Below the pieces are notes generated by a model that saw only the letters and a list, made by a program, of their open reading frames with translations, ran no database searches and was not told the origin of the DNA. This document shows positions 42,684 to 51,522 of a DNA stretch of 64,000 bases, piece after piece. A program made the translations under genes and the position numbers. This DNA is from DASUPK01 sp963800285 (lineage in GTDB: Bacteria > Actinomycetota > Thermoleophilia > Solirubrobacterales > 70-9). Position 1 is the stretch's first letter. Each line of letters starts with the position of its first letter. Location: positions 62,001 through 126,000 of the forward strand of contig CAWDAL010000013.1 in NCBI GenBank assembly GCA_963800285.1, in the 5' to 3' direction.

Positions 42684-44354
42684 CTACGCGCCCTTGCGCA
42701 TGGTGCGCCGAGTGACCTCGACCAGCGGGCGGAAGCCCTCGCGCAGCGCCTGCAGGCGGTTGCCGTTGCGCCCGTAAAGCACCTGCGCGGAGGAGCGGAT
42801 CGCGTCCGCGAGCTTGCGGTCGTAGGGCTGCCACCACATGTCGCGGGTCCAGCCCGGCTCCCAGGCGAGCTGCTTGATGTTCACGCACTCGTAGAAGCCG
42901 AACTTCGAGTGAGAGCGGCCGAGGCCGGAGTCCTTGACGCCGCCCCAGGCGCACTGGCAGGCGCCATGCGAGAAGGAGTGGTCGTTGGTCCAGACCATCC
43001 CGGACTCGATCTGGTGCGCCATCCGCTCGCCCTTGGCGCGGTCCTTCGTCCAAACCGACGCGCCGAGGCCGAACTGGGAGTCGTTGGCGAGCGAGATCGC
43101 CTCCTCCTCGGAGGAGACCCTCATCACGGGCAGGACGGGGCCGAAGATCTCCTCGTTCATGATCCGCATCTCGTGCGTGACGTCGCTCAGCACGACCGGG
43201 GCGATGAAGCTGCCCTTCATGCCCTTGATCTTCGTCGGACCGCCGGTGAGCTTGGTGGCGCCGTTCTCCACGGCGTCATCGAGTAGATCGGTGACGATCG
43301 CGGCCTGCTCGTCGGAGACCATCGGGCCGATCTCGGTGGTCCACTCGCGCGGGTCCCCGACGGTGAGGCGCTCGGTCTCGCGGACGACGCCCTCCAGGAA
43401 CCGATCGGCGACCTCGTCTACGACGTAGACGCGCTCGATCCCCGAGCAGGTTTGGCCGGCGTTGGCGAAACCGCCCCACACGGCGCCGGAGACGGCGTTG
43501 GCGAGGTCGGCGTCGGCGCAGACGATCTGCGGGTCCTTGCCGCCGAGCTCGAGCACCGAGCCCTTCATCCGCTTCGCGCACTCGACGCCGACCTTGCGGC
43601 CGACCTCGACGGAACCGGTGAAGAAGATCTTTCCCGCGGTGGACTTGACGAGCGCGTCGCCGATCCGGCCGCCGCCGTGGACGGTGCGGATCAGGCCCTC
43701 CGGCAGGCCGGCCTTCTCGAAGGTCTGGCGGATCCGCTCGCCGATCAGCGGGGTGAGGCTGGCCGGCTTGAGGACGACGCCGTTGCCGCACATCAGCGCG
43801 ATCGCGACCTCGCCGAAGGGGATCGACCAGGGATAGTTCCACGGGGCGATCACCCCGACGACGCCGATCGGCTCGTAGCTGAACTTCGCGCTCTTCGACT
43901 TCAGGATGACCGGCATCGAGAGCTTCTCGTCGGACAGGATCTGCGGGCCGTTGTCGGCGATCCACTTGAGGGAGTCGACCGTCGGAAGGATCTCCATCGT
44001 GTAGCTCTCGACCCGCGGCTTGCCCTGTTCGGTGGTGAGGAGCTCCGCGATCTCGTCCAGGTCGGTGAGCAGCACGTCGATGGCGCGGCGCATGTAGCGC
44101 GCGCGGTCCTCGAGGGAGAGGGCGGCCCAGAACGGCTGGACCTCCGCGACGTCGTCGACGATCCCCTGCACCTTCGCCGGGGTGATCGTCTCGACGGTGC
44201 CGACCAGTTCGCCGGTCGCCGGATTGAAGGATTCGAGCGCGGGCTTCGCCTTGGCCTTCGCCTTCGAGCGCTTCGCGGAGGACTTGGTGCTCCCCTTCCC
44301 GTTGGTGCTCGACTTCCGGCTGGCGCCGGTCTTGCGGGTGCGGCTCGCCTCCAT
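42684..44354 (-). CDS. Aldehyde dehydrogenase with lysine/serine-rich N-terminal extension
   Basis: NAD(P)-dependent aldehyde dehydrogenase of 556 aa, succinate-semialdehyde-type. The enzyme core begins at about residue 38 (FNPATGELVGTVETI) and has IGVVGVIAPWNYPWSIPFGEV, GSVEVGRKVG, LELGGKDPQIV (general base Glu) and FANAGQTCSGIERVYV (catalytic Cys). The first 37 residues are a Lys/Ser/Arg-rich tail (ASRKSSTNGKGSTKSSAKR, AKAKAKP) resembling histone H1 tails, not usual in this family. The start ATG 44354 has GAGAGG upstream. Substrate cannot be decided. Confidence 0.88.
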   Translation of the reverse strand: MEASRTRKTGASRKSSTNGKGSTKSSAKRSKAKAKAKPALESFNPATGELVGTVETITPAKVQGIVDDVAEVQPFWAALSLEDRARYMRRAIDVLLTDLDEIAELLTTEQGKPRVESYTMEILPTVDSLKWIADNGPQILSDEKLSMPVILKSKSAKFSYEPIGVVGVIAPWNYPWSIPFGEVAIALMCGNGVVLKPASLTPLIGERIRQTFEKAGLPEGLIRTVHGGGRIGDALVKSTAGKIFFTGSVEVGRKVGVECAKRMKGSVLELGGKDPQIVCADADLANAVSGAVWGGFANAGQTCSGIERVYVVDEVADRFLEGVVRETERLTVGDPREWTTEIGPMVSDEQAAIVTDLLDDAVENGATKLTGGPTKIKGMKGSFIAPVVLSDVTHEMRIMNEEIFGPVLPVMRVSSEEEAISLANDSQFGLGASVWTKDRAKGERMAHQIESGMVWTNDHSFSHGACQCAWGGVKDSGLGRSHSKFGFYECVNIKQLAWEPGWTRDMWWQPYDRKLADAIRSSAQVLYGRNGNRLQALREGFRPLVEVTRRTMRKGA

Positions 44355-44497
44355 CACTGCATCCTCTCGTCGCTTGCGCTCGTCGGGGGCGATTCTACGC
44401 GCGAGACCGAGCGGACCCTCGGTGGCCCGCTTCCGGGCAGCGACCTCCCGCCGAGGCCGCTCCCTCCCAGCTGTCCCTGCCGTCCGACGAAAAGATG

Positions 44498-44532
44498 AAG
44501 GCCGGGAGCAATCCCCGAGCTCCCGGCCTTCG
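44498..44532 (-). terminator. Hairpin terminator after rarA
   Basis: Perfect 13-bp inverted repeat GAAGGCCGGGAGC, 9-nt loop, GCTCCCGGCCTTC. On the minus strand it is followed by ATCTTTTC, a T-rich stretch, and it lies between rarA and the aldehyde dehydrogenase gene. The remaining intergenic bases up to 44667 hold nothing I recognise. Confidence 0.82.
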
Positions 44533-44667
44533 TTGTCCACTCCCCGGCTATTTACGCGCCGGCTCCGGCGAACCAACGTGATTGCCAGAGCGTCAGACAA
44601 CGATCAGAACACGCCTCTTTCGAGAAGGTTGCGCAGTGAAATGGGGCGGCCGGCGCTTAACGTGGCG

Positions 44668-46011
44668 CTAATCCTTCGAGAACCGGCGGCGCAGCCGTTC
44701 GACGCGTTCCCGCAGCTCGGCCTCGAAGCCTCGATCGGTCGGCTCGTAGAAGCGCTCGTTCCGAAGGGACTCAGGCGCAAGCGCCTGGTCTGTCACCGCG
44801 CCCGGCTCATCGTGCGGGTAGCGGTAGCCCTCGCCGCGGCCGAGTTCCTTCGCGCCGGGGTAGTGGGCGTCCTGCAGATACGGCGGCGGCTCCGCGGCGC
44901 CGTGCTCGCGGACGTGGGCAGAGGCGCGGGAGATCGCCCTGGTCGAGGCGTTCGACTTCGGCGCCAGCGCCAGATAGGCCGCGGCCTGGGCGAGGTTGAG
45001 CGCGCACTCGGGCAGCCCGACTCGGTCGACCGCCTGGCCGGCGGCGGTGGCGATCACGAGCGCCTGCGGATCGGCGTTGCCGATGTCCTCGGAGGCGAAG
45101 ATCACCATGCGGCGGGCGATGAACCGCGGGTCCTCGCCGCCCTCGAGCATCACCGCGAGGTAGTAGAGCGAGGCGTCGACGTCCGACCCGCGCGTCGCCT
45201 TGATCCACGCCGAGATGTAGTCGTAGTGCTTGTCCCCTTCGCGGTCATAGAGCAGGGCCTTGCGCTGCAGCGCGTCCTCGATCGCCGCCACGCCGATCTC
45301 GTTCTCGTTCGCCCGGCGGGCGGCCTCCGCGGCCCGCTCGAGGGCGGCGAGCGCGACGCGGCCGTCGCCTCCCGCCCGGGTCGTCAGGACCTGCAGCGCC
45401 GGGCCCGAGATCCCGGGCGGATTCGGGATGCCCCGCTCGTCGCCGAGCGCCCGGAGAACGAGCTCCTCGATCTCACCTGCGCTCAGCGGCCGGAACTCGT
45501 AGATCTGGGAGCGGGATAGCAGTGCCGAGTTGACCTCGAAGTAGGGGTTCTCGGTGGTGGCGCCGATCAGGGTGATCAGTCCCTCCTCGACGGCGGGCAA
45601 CAGCGCGTCCTGCTGGGCCTTGTTGAAGCGGTGGATCTCGTCGAGGAAGAAGATCGTCGGCCGCCCGGCCGCCCGGCGCTCGCGTGCCCGGGCGATCACC
45701 TCGCGCACCTCAGGGCGCCCCGCGTTGACCGCCGAGAGCTCCTCGAAGGCGCCCCTCGCGCGCGCGGCGATGATTCGCGCCACGGTCGTCTTGCCGCTCC
45801 CGGGTGGGCCGTAGAAGATCGCGCTGTGAGGCTCGCCCGACTCGATCGCCATCCGCAGCGCCGATCCGGGCTCGAGCAGGTGGGTCTGCCCGGCGAGCTC
45901 GTCGAGGTCGCGAGGACGCATGCGGGTCGCGAGCGGGGCGTCCGCGGGTGGCACGCTCGCCCGACTGGCCTCGTCGCCGGTCTCGAAGAGCTGGTCACCG
46001 GGGTCCGCCAT
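44668..46011 (-). CDS. rarA: Replication-associated recombination protein A (RarA/MgsA)
   Basis: AAA+ ATPase of 447 aa acting at stalled replication forks. Motifs are Walker A GPPGSGKTTVARII, Walker B FFLDEIHRFNKAQQDALL, sensor 1 LIGATTENPYFEVNSALLSRS and the C-terminal MgsA-type region (YYLAVMLEGGEDPRFIARRMVIFASEDIGNADP, AEPPPYLQDAHYPGAKELGRGEGYRYPHD). ATG 46011 is chosen because the N-terminal leader (MADPGDQLFE) is short as in relatives; a much longer frame upstream has no support. Divergent from the M20 peptidase. Confidence 0.94.
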   Translation of the reverse strand: MADPGDQLFETGDEASRASVPPADAPLATRMRPRDLDELAGQTHLLEPGSALRMAIESGEPHSAIFYGPPGSGKTTVARIIAARARGAFEELSAVNAGRPEVREVIARARERRAAGRPTIFFLDEIHRFNKAQQDALLPAVEEGLITLIGATTENPYFEVNSALLSRSQIYEFRPLSAGEIEELVLRALGDERGIPNPPGISGPALQVLTTRAGGDGRVALAALERAAEAARRANENEIGVAAIEDALQRKALLYDREGDKHYDYISAWIKATRGSDVDASLYYLAVMLEGGEDPRFIARRMVIFASEDIGNADPQALVIATAAGQAVDRVGLPECALNLAQAAAYLALAPKSNASTRAISRASAHVREHGAAEPPPYLQDAHYPGAKELGRGEGYRYPHDEPGAVTDQALAPESLRNERFYEPTDRGFEAELRERVERLRRRFSKD

Positions 46012-46080
46012 GCTGCCGCAGTATGACCCGCCCCACCGCCCGCTCGAGGGCCGCTGCCCTAGGCCGCTAGGCTGGAATCG

Positions 46081-47421
46081 ATGGAGGAGGGCACCGCAAC
46101 GGCAGCGGTTCCCCAGGGCCTTGGCCCTCGGGCGGTCGATCTGCTCGGACGTCTGATCCAGACCGACACCGTCAATCCGCCGGGCAACGAGGGCCCGGTC
46201 CAGGATCACCTGCAGAAGGTCCTGACGGATGCCGGCTTCGAGTGCGAGCAGCTCTCCGCGGAGCCCGGCCGCCCCAACCTGGTCGCCCGGTTGCTAGGGG
46301 CGGGCGACGGGCCAACTCTCACCTTCCTCGGTCACGTCGACACGGTCCGCGCCGACCCGGAGGAGTGGAGCTTCGATCCCTGGGCCGGCGACGTCGCCGA
46401 CGGCTGGGTGCGCGGGCGCGGCGCGCTCGACATGAAGGGCCAGGTCGCGGCCGAGGTCGCCGCCGCCGCCACGCTGGCCGAGACCGGCTGGCGGCCGTCG
46501 GCCGGCGATCTGCAGCTGGTGATCACCGCCGATGAGGAGGTCGGAGGCGGGCTCGGCGCGTTCTGGCTCTGCGATCAGCACCCGGACAAGGTCCGCAGCG
46601 ACTTCGTCGTCAACGAGGGCGGCGGCCAGGTGGTGGAGTTCGGCGGCCGGCGGATCTACACGCTCAGCGTCGGCGAGAAGGGGATCTTCCGGATGAAGCT
46701 GCGCACGAGCGGAGAGGCGGGACACGCGTCCCTCCCGCGGATCGGCGACAACGCCCTGCTCAAGCTCTCCGCCTATCTCGCGGCCCTATCGGAGCAGCCC
46801 CCGCCCGAGGCGACCGATGTCGGGGAGGCGCTGCTGGAGGCCCTCTTCGGCAAGGCCTTCCCGGGCGAGGAGGGGGTGCGCACCGGCCTCGAGCGCCTGC
46901 GCGCCGAGGAGCCACTGCTGGCGGACTTCCTCGTCGAGCCGATGCTCGGCGTGACGCTCACGCCGACCTTTGCCCAGGCCGGGAAGAAGGCGAACGTGAT
47001 CCCCTCCGAGGCCGAGGCCCTGATCGACTGCCGCGTCCCGCCCGGCCAGGGCGAGGACGACGCTCTCCGCAGGCTCGCGGCACTGATCGGGGAGGGCGAC
47101 TACGAGGTCGAGTTCAGCGAGGCGGTGGTCGGCTCGAGCTCGCCGATGGACTCCCCGCTCGCCGACGCGATCCGCGGCTGGCTCGCCGAGGCCGATCCGG
47201 GCGCCGAGCTCGCGCCGACCGTGATGCCGGGGTTCAGCGACAGCAACCCCTTCCGCGCCGCCTTCCCCGACGCCGTCGTCTACGGCTTCTGCCCCCATCG
47301 CGAGGTCGACCTGCTGCATGCCGCCCCGCTGATCCACGGCGCCGACGAGCGGGTCCCCGCCTCGGACGTCGAGCTCTCCGCCCGCTTCTTCTACGACCTG
47401 CCGCAGAGGCTGCTCTCGTGA
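46081..47421 (+). CDS. M20 family metallopeptidase (ArgE/DapE-like)
   Basis: Zinc-dependent amidohydrolase of 446 aa. The metal and catalytic motifs are present: FLGHVDTVRADPEEW (His/Asp), GRGALDMKG (bridging Asp) and ITADEEVGGGLGAF (catalytic Glu), then the lid-domain segment SGEAGHASLPRIGDNALL with the conserved His, and IHGADERVP near the C-terminus. Family members remove acyl groups from amino acids or cleave dipeptides. The stop overlaps the next start (GTGA), so it is an operon with the DUF1385 gene. Confidence 0.9.
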   Translation: MEEGTATAAVPQGLGPRAVDLLGRLIQTDTVNPPGNEGPVQDHLQKVLTDAGFECEQLSAEPGRPNLVARLLGAGDGPTLTFLGHVDTVRADPEEWSFDPWAGDVADGWVRGRGALDMKGQVAAEVAAAATLAETGWRPSAGDLQLVITADEEVGGGLGAFWLCDQHPDKVRSDFVVNEGGGQVVEFGGRRIYTLSVGEKGIFRMKLRTSGEAGHASLPRIGDNALLKLSAYLAALSEQPPPEATDVGEALLEALFGKAFPGEEGVRTGLERLRAEEPLLADFLVEPMLGVTLTPTFAQAGKKANVIPSEAEALIDCRVPPGQGEDDALRRLAALIGEGDYEVEFSEAVVGSSSPMDSPLADAIRGWLAEADPGAELAPTVMPGFSDSNPFRAAFPDAVVYGFCPHREVDLLHAAPLIHGADERVPASDVELSARFFYDLPQRLLS

Positions 47422-48290
47422 GCGAGACGAACGGGAACCGGGCGGCGGCGGCGGACGAGGAGGAGCGCTACGTCCTGCGCCTCGGCGGAATGGCGCTTCG
47501 CAACGGCCTGCTGATCCACGGGCCGACCTCCTGGGCCGCCGCGGCGCGCGACCAGAACGGAGAGATCCAGGTCGCCGCGGGGCCGAAGCCGGCGCTGGCT
47601 CCCGACCTCGCCGTGCGAGTGCCCCTGCTCCGCGGCCCGCTGCGCCTCGCCGAGGCCTTCCTGCTGATCCCGACGGTGCGGATGAAGCTGCGCGCCGCGC
47701 GCCTTCCCTTCGAGGACGTGCGGGTGATCGCCGCCATGTTCATCGCCTCCAGCGCGAGTCGTGCTCTGCGCCGGAGAAAGGCGACTGCGACGGCTGAGCT
47801 GGTCCAGGCCGCCCTCGGCCTTGCCCCGGCGATGGTCGCGCTCAGCGACCGCAACCTCGCTGCCTACCACGGCGCCGAGCACAAGGCGATCGGGGCCTAT
47901 GAGGCCGGCTCGGACGACCCGGCGTCCGCCACCAAGGAGCACGAGCGCTGCGGCTCCAACCTGGTCGCGCCGATGCTGGTGCTCTCGGCGGCCGGACAGC
48001 TGCTGCTCGAGCGGGCCATCGAGAACCCGGGCCCCGTGGCCCGCGCGGCGGTGGGTGTGGCGAGTGCCTCGGTGGCCGCGGAGCTGTTCGCCTGGAGCGA
48101 GCGCAACCCGACGAGCGCCGCCGCCCGCGCCTTCCACCGGCCCGGTCACGAGATTCAGCGCCTGATTGCCACCAAGGAGCCGACGCCCGAGCAGCTCGAG
48201 GTCAGCGTCGCGGCGCTTCGCGAGATCCTGCGAGTCGAACAGGAGGCGAACGGGGAGACCACGGCGGGAGATCCGCTCCCCGCTACGTAG
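47418..48290 (+). CDS. DUF1385 membrane protein (YqhQ-like)
   Basis: A 290-aa protein with a core like YqhQ: LGGMALRNGLLIHGPTSWAAAAR near the start and the family hallmark NLAAYHGAEHKAIGAYEAG, with HERCGSNLVAPMLVLSA. Several hydrophobic segments follow (AAGQLLLERAI, VGVASASVAAELFAW). The function is unknown. The C-terminal 40 residues are a helical acidic tail. It shares a transcript with M20 upstream and methylmalonyl-CoA epimerase 12 bases downstream. Confidence 0.82.
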   Translation: MSETNGNRAAAADEEERYVLRLGGMALRNGLLIHGPTSWAAAARDQNGEIQVAAGPKPALAPDLAVRVPLLRGPLRLAEAFLLIPTVRMKLRAARLPFEDVRVIAAMFIASSASRALRRRKATATAELVQAALGLAPAMVALSDRNLAAYHGAEHKAIGAYEAGSDDPASATKEHERCGSNLVAPMLVLSAAGQLLLERAIENPGPVARAAVGVASASVAAELFAWSERNPTSAAARAFHRPGHEIQRLIATKEPTPEQLEVSVAALREILRVEQEANGETTAGDPLPAT

Positions 48291-48302
48291 ACTGCACCGC
48301 CC

Positions 48303-48713
48303 GTGCTCGGCCGGATCGATCACATCGGCGTCGCCACCGACGACCTCGAGGGCGCCCTGGCGCTCTACGAGAAGACCCTCGGCATGCCTTTGGCCCATCG
48401 CGAGACGGTGGAGTCCCAGGGCGTCGAGGCGGCGCTGCTCGACGTCGGGGACGGACACGTCGAGCTGCTGCGGCCTCTCGGCCCGGACACCCCGGTCGGC
48501 AAGTACCTCGAGAAGCGCGGGCCCGGCCTGCACCACGTCGCCTACGCGGTCGAGGACATCGACGCCGTGCTCGGCCAGCTCAAGGAGGCGGGCGTCGAGC
48601 TGATCGACTCAGAGGCTAGAGTGGGTATCCGCAACTCACGCGTTGCGTTTTTGCACCCGCGCTCGACGGGCGGGGTGCTGACGGAAATCGTCGAACCGGC
48701 CAAGGAGCATTGA
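48303..48713 (+). CDS. mce: Methylmalonyl-CoA epimerase
   Basis: Glyoxalase-fold enzyme of 136 aa interconverting (R)- and (S)-methylmalonyl-CoA, used in propionate and odd-chain fatty acid metabolism. Paired motifs are GRIDHIGVATDDLEGAL (metal His), DVGDGHVELLRPLGPDTPVGKYLEKRGPGLHHVAYAVEDID (second His) and the C-terminal VLTEIVEP (metal Glu). GTG 48303 is the start. The stop overlaps the next ATG by one base. Confidence 0.94.
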   Translation: MLGRIDHIGVATDDLEGALALYEKTLGMPLAHRETVESQGVEAALLDVGDGHVELLRPLGPDTPVGKYLEKRGPGLHHVAYAVEDIDAVLGQLKEAGVELIDSEARVGIRNSRVAFLHPRSTGGVLTEIVEPAKEH

Positions 48714-48931
48714 TGACATCGGCAGAGCGAGTTTCGATCGGGTTCTCGGGAGGACAGGTCGTCGAGGTCAGGATCGACGACGGCAAGCTCAAGGACCTGC
48801 GCAAGGCGCTGGAGAAGGCGGACGGCTGGCTCGACCTCGACGCGGAGGAGGGCATGGTCTCGATCGACCTGCGCCAGGTCGTCTTCATCCGCAGCGCCAC
48901 CACGCCGCAGAAGATCGGCTTCGGCGGCTAG
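48713..48931 (+). CDS. Small DUF3107-like protein
   Basis: A 72-aa protein. The pattern of a beta strand (VSIGFSGGQVVEVRIDD), a helix (KLKDLRKALEKADGWLDL) and two strands (EEGMVSIDLRQVVFIRS, PQKIGFGG) resembles the small actinobacterial DUF3107 fold, whose function is unknown. AAGGAG precedes the ATG, which overlaps the epimerase stop. Convergent with the BtrH-like gene. The family call is by resemblance only. Confidence 0.7.
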   Translation: MTSAERVSIGFSGGQVVEVRIDDGKLKDLRKALEKADGWLDLDAEEGMVSIDLRQVVFIRSATTPQKIGFGG

Positions 48932-48932
48932 T

Positions 48933-49925
48933 TCAGCCGAGCTTCGCGAGGGCGGCCCAGAGCCGCTCCTCGGCGTCCAGCACCTTGGCGGCCTCGGCCG
49001 AGAGGGCGCGCCACTGCTCGGGATCGGCCTCGTCCGGCTCGCTGGCTGTGCGCGCGGCGATCGCGAGGCTGCTCCAATCGTCGGAGGCCTCCCGAGCGAG
49101 TCCGGCTTCCTCGTAGCCCGCCTCCTCCAGGAACCGCGCGTACATCTTCCGGAAGTTGCCGCCGCCCGTCCCGCGGCGCTCGATCACCTGGTAGAGGAAG
49201 CGCGCGCACCACTGCCAGTCCTCGGTGGCCCCGGGCCATTCGCCGACCTCGGCCGCGAACTTCCTCAGCGCCGGGAGCCCCTCGAAGTCGCCCAGCGGCG
49301 GCTCCAGCATCTGGCTCGCGGCCCGGGCGATCGCCTTCGGCGCGTGGGCGAGCAGGTCGTCGCGGCTGAGCTCGACTCCCTCGGGCAGGTCGATCGCGTG
49401 GCCCTCCAGCGGGAAGATCGGTTGCTGGGAGTGACGCGCCTCCCGCAGGCTCTCGAGCGAGGTGGTCTGCAGGTCCTCGAAGGAGGTGTCGGAGAGCCAG
49501 GCGAGCTCCTCGTCGTAGCCGGCCAGGACCACCGCGTGTCCGGGGAAGTGGGCGGAGCGCCCGTAGTGGTCGAGGTAGTAGAGGTCGGTGAGCAGCAGCG
49601 ACGGGCGGCCCTCGTCCACGTCCTCCTTCGCCATCTCCCAGGAGGCCACCGGGTCCTTCTCGGTCCGCAGCCGCAGCGGCACCTCCGTCAGCTCGAGGAA
49701 GTTCTCCTCGAGCCGCGCCGCGCGTCCGTTGGTGAACCGGGTCGGCGAGTGCTCGTCGAGGACCACGTAGTAGAAGCAGGCGCCCGCGCCCAGGCCGAAG
49801 GCCATCTCCTCGGAGATCTCGACGCCGTGGAAGGCGAGCAGGTTTCGCAGCGCGGTGGAGCCGCAGTGGTGCCCGGGCACGTGCCGGTAGCCCGGCACCA
49901 TCACCCTGTTGGCGGTCTCAGCCAC
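48933..49925 (-). CDS. BtrH N-terminal domain / DUF4872 protein
   Basis: A 330-aa protein with the N-terminal BtrH cysteine-peptidase-like domain: HVPGHHCGSTALRNLL carries the Cys, and GHAVVLAGYDEELAWLSDTSF the His. A DUF4872-like second half follows (FEGLPALRKFAAEVGEWPG, RGTGGGNFRKMYARFLEEAG). BtrH transfers an acyl chain from carrier protein to an aminoglycoside in butirosin synthesis; relatives are probably acyltransferases or peptidases. Here no antibiotic genes are adjacent. It overlaps the membrane-protein gene at 49918 by 8 bases on the same strand. Confidence 0.8.
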   Translation of the reverse strand: MAETANRVMVPGYRHVPGHHCGSTALRNLLAFHGVEISEEMAFGLGAGACFYYVVLDEHSPTRFTNGRAARLEENFLELTEVPLRLRTEKDPVASWEMAKEDVDEGRPSLLLTDLYYLDHYGRSAHFPGHAVVLAGYDEELAWLSDTSFEDLQTTSLESLREARHSQQPIFPLEGHAIDLPEGVELSRDDLLAHAPKAIARAASQMLEPPLGDFEGLPALRKFAAEVGEWPGATEDWQWCARFLYQVIERRGTGGGNFRKMYARFLEEAGYEEAGLAREASDDWSSLAIAARTASEPDEADPEQWRALSAEAAKVLDAEERLWAALAKLG

Positions 49926-51006
49926 TCGCCGGATTCTCCCGGAGCCTCAGGTAATCGGCGCGCTCCTCGAAGCTCCTGCGCATCTCGGAGGTCAGCTCGT
50001 CGAGGAACTCCTCCCGGTAGGTCGAGTCGGTGAAGATCGCGATCGCGAAATAGAAGCCGGAGAACGCGGCGAGGCCGAGCGCGACGCGCAGCAGCTCGTT
50101 GGTCAGCTCGAGCCGCTCGCCGAAGAGGTGAAAGTGGAAGAGGACGTTCCCCGGGTCGCCGATCCACTGGGTTCGCATGGAGTCGTCGATCGCCAGCACG
50201 CCGAAGACCGTCAGGAAGGCGCCGATCATCAGGCTCACCAGCAGCACCTGCACGGCCTGGCTGACGAACATCACGAGGCCGACGTTGAAGAGCTGGCGCC
50301 GGCGCAGCGGCGGGGCGTCGGTGCTCACCTCGTGCTCGAGCCGCTCCGCCTCCCGCGGCAGGCGTACGGCCAGGAACCCCACACCGAGCAGGACGAACAG
50401 GACGATGATCGTCGCGTACACGCCTTGCGTCGGGTTGGTGAACATCTCCCAGAGCTCCTGGGTGGGGAACGAGAGCAGGACGAAGATCGCCAGCAGCGGG
50501 ACCGCCCGGGCGAGCAGCGTGAGCGCCGAGCGGAGCTGGGTGACGATCCGGGCGATCACCCAGCGGATGATCGAGACGAGCCCGAGGCCGACGACGGCGT
50601 AGATCAACCCGAGCAAGAGAAGGTTGCCGCCGGCGGTCACGAGCGCGCTGCCGACCTGGCCGCCGAAGATCACGGGAAGGACCGCCGGAACCAGGACGAA
50701 GCCGGCCAGCTCGGTCTTGCCGAGCCGTTCCGGCACGGCCCGCCACGGCCGTCCCCGAGCACGGTTGCCGATCGCCACGGCGACGAGCAGGATGAGGAGC
50801 CCGCCCGCAACGGCAAGCACGTTCTGCCACCAGGTCCAATCGAGCTGTCCCGCGCCGAGCAGCTCGCCGAGCAGCACGATGCCCAGCAGCGGCGCCGCGC
50901 GGTTGAAGATGTCCTCGTAGGGCGAGATGTCCTCGCTGAAGAGCGGCAACCCGGCCCGCCGGAAGTCGTCCTCGTACCGCTGGAGCCGCTCGGCGTCCGT
51001 GGCCAT
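49918..51006 (-). CDS. Polytopic membrane protein of unknown function
   Basis: A 362-aa membrane protein with about eight hydrophobic segments. The N-terminus (ERLQRYEDDFRRAGLPLFSE) and C-terminus (REEFLDELTSEMRRSFEERADYLRLRE) are charged and likely cytosolic. The central part includes IIRWVIARIVTQLRSALTLL and FLLVSLMIGAFLTVFGVLA-like helices. I recognise no family. ATG 51006 is supported by being the first methionine after a divergent start. It may be co-expressed with the BtrH-like gene downstream. Confidence 0.72.
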   Translation of the reverse strand: MATDAERLQRYEDDFRRAGLPLFSEDISPYEDIFNRAAPLLGIVLLGELLGAGQLDWTWWQNVLAVAGGLLILLVAVAIGNRARGRPWRAVPERLGKTELAGFVLVPAVLPVIFGGQVGSALVTAGGNLLLLGLIYAVVGLGLVSIIRWVIARIVTQLRSALTLLARAVPLLAIFVLLSFPTQELWEMFTNPTQGVYATIIVLFVLLGVGFLAVRLPREAERLEHEVSTDAPPLRRRQLFNVGLVMFVSQAVQVLLVSLMIGAFLTVFGVLAIDDSMRTQWIGDPGNVLFHFHLFGERLELTNELLRVALGLAAFSGFYFAIAIFTDSTYREEFLDELTSEMRRSFEERADYLRLRENPASG

Positions 51007-51030
51007 CGCCGAACCGTATTCTGCGCGCCG

Positions 51031-51522
51031 GTGCTCCAGCGCCTCGACAGCCGCGTCCTCTACGGGATGCGCACCCGCTTTCACAGCCCGCCCGCCGAGG
51101 CGGTGGGCAAGGCGCTGGGCAGGATCGGGGAGTACGGCGTGGTCTGGTTCGCGATCGGGATAGCGATGGCCTTCATCGACCCGGACAACGGTGAGGACTG
51201 GGTCGTCGCGGGATTCCTCGGCCCGGTGGCGATCGGGCTCAACTTCGCGATCAAGCTCGCCGTCCGGCGGCCGCGACCGTTGCTGGAAGGGCTGCCCCCC
51301 CTCGGCGGTGCGCCCAGCTCGCTCAGCTTCCCGTCGGCTCACGCCACCTCCTCGTTCGCCTGTGCGACCGCCATGACGCGAATCGCGCCGGAGGCGGCGT
51401 TCCTCTTCATCCTGGCCGGAGGGATCGCGGTCTGCCGTCCCTACCTCGGCATGCACTATCCCTCCGACGTGCTCGCCGGCGCCATCATCGGCGTCGGCCT
51501 GGGCCTGGTCGTCCCTCTCTGA
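51031..51522 (+). CDS. PAP2 superfamily phosphatase
   Basis: A 163-aa integral membrane lipid phosphatase-like protein. The three-part PAP2 signature is intact: KLAVRRPRPLLEG (KxxxxxxRP), SFPSAHATSSF (PSxHxxxS) and CRPYLGMHYPSDVLAGAIIG (RxxxxxHxxxD). The typical role is dephosphorylating undecaprenyl or phosphatidyl phosphates. GTG 51031 is the likely start; ATG 51067 is an alternative. The stop overlaps the ychF start by one base. Confidence 0.88.
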   Translation: MLQRLDSRVLYGMRTRFHSPPAEAVGKALGRIGEYGVVWFAIGIAMAFIDPDNGEDWVVAGFLGPVAIGLNFAIKLAVRRPRPLLEGLPPLGGAPSSLSFPSAHATSSFACATAMTRIAPEAAFLFILAGGIAVCRPYLGMHYPSDVLAGAIIGVGLGLVVPL

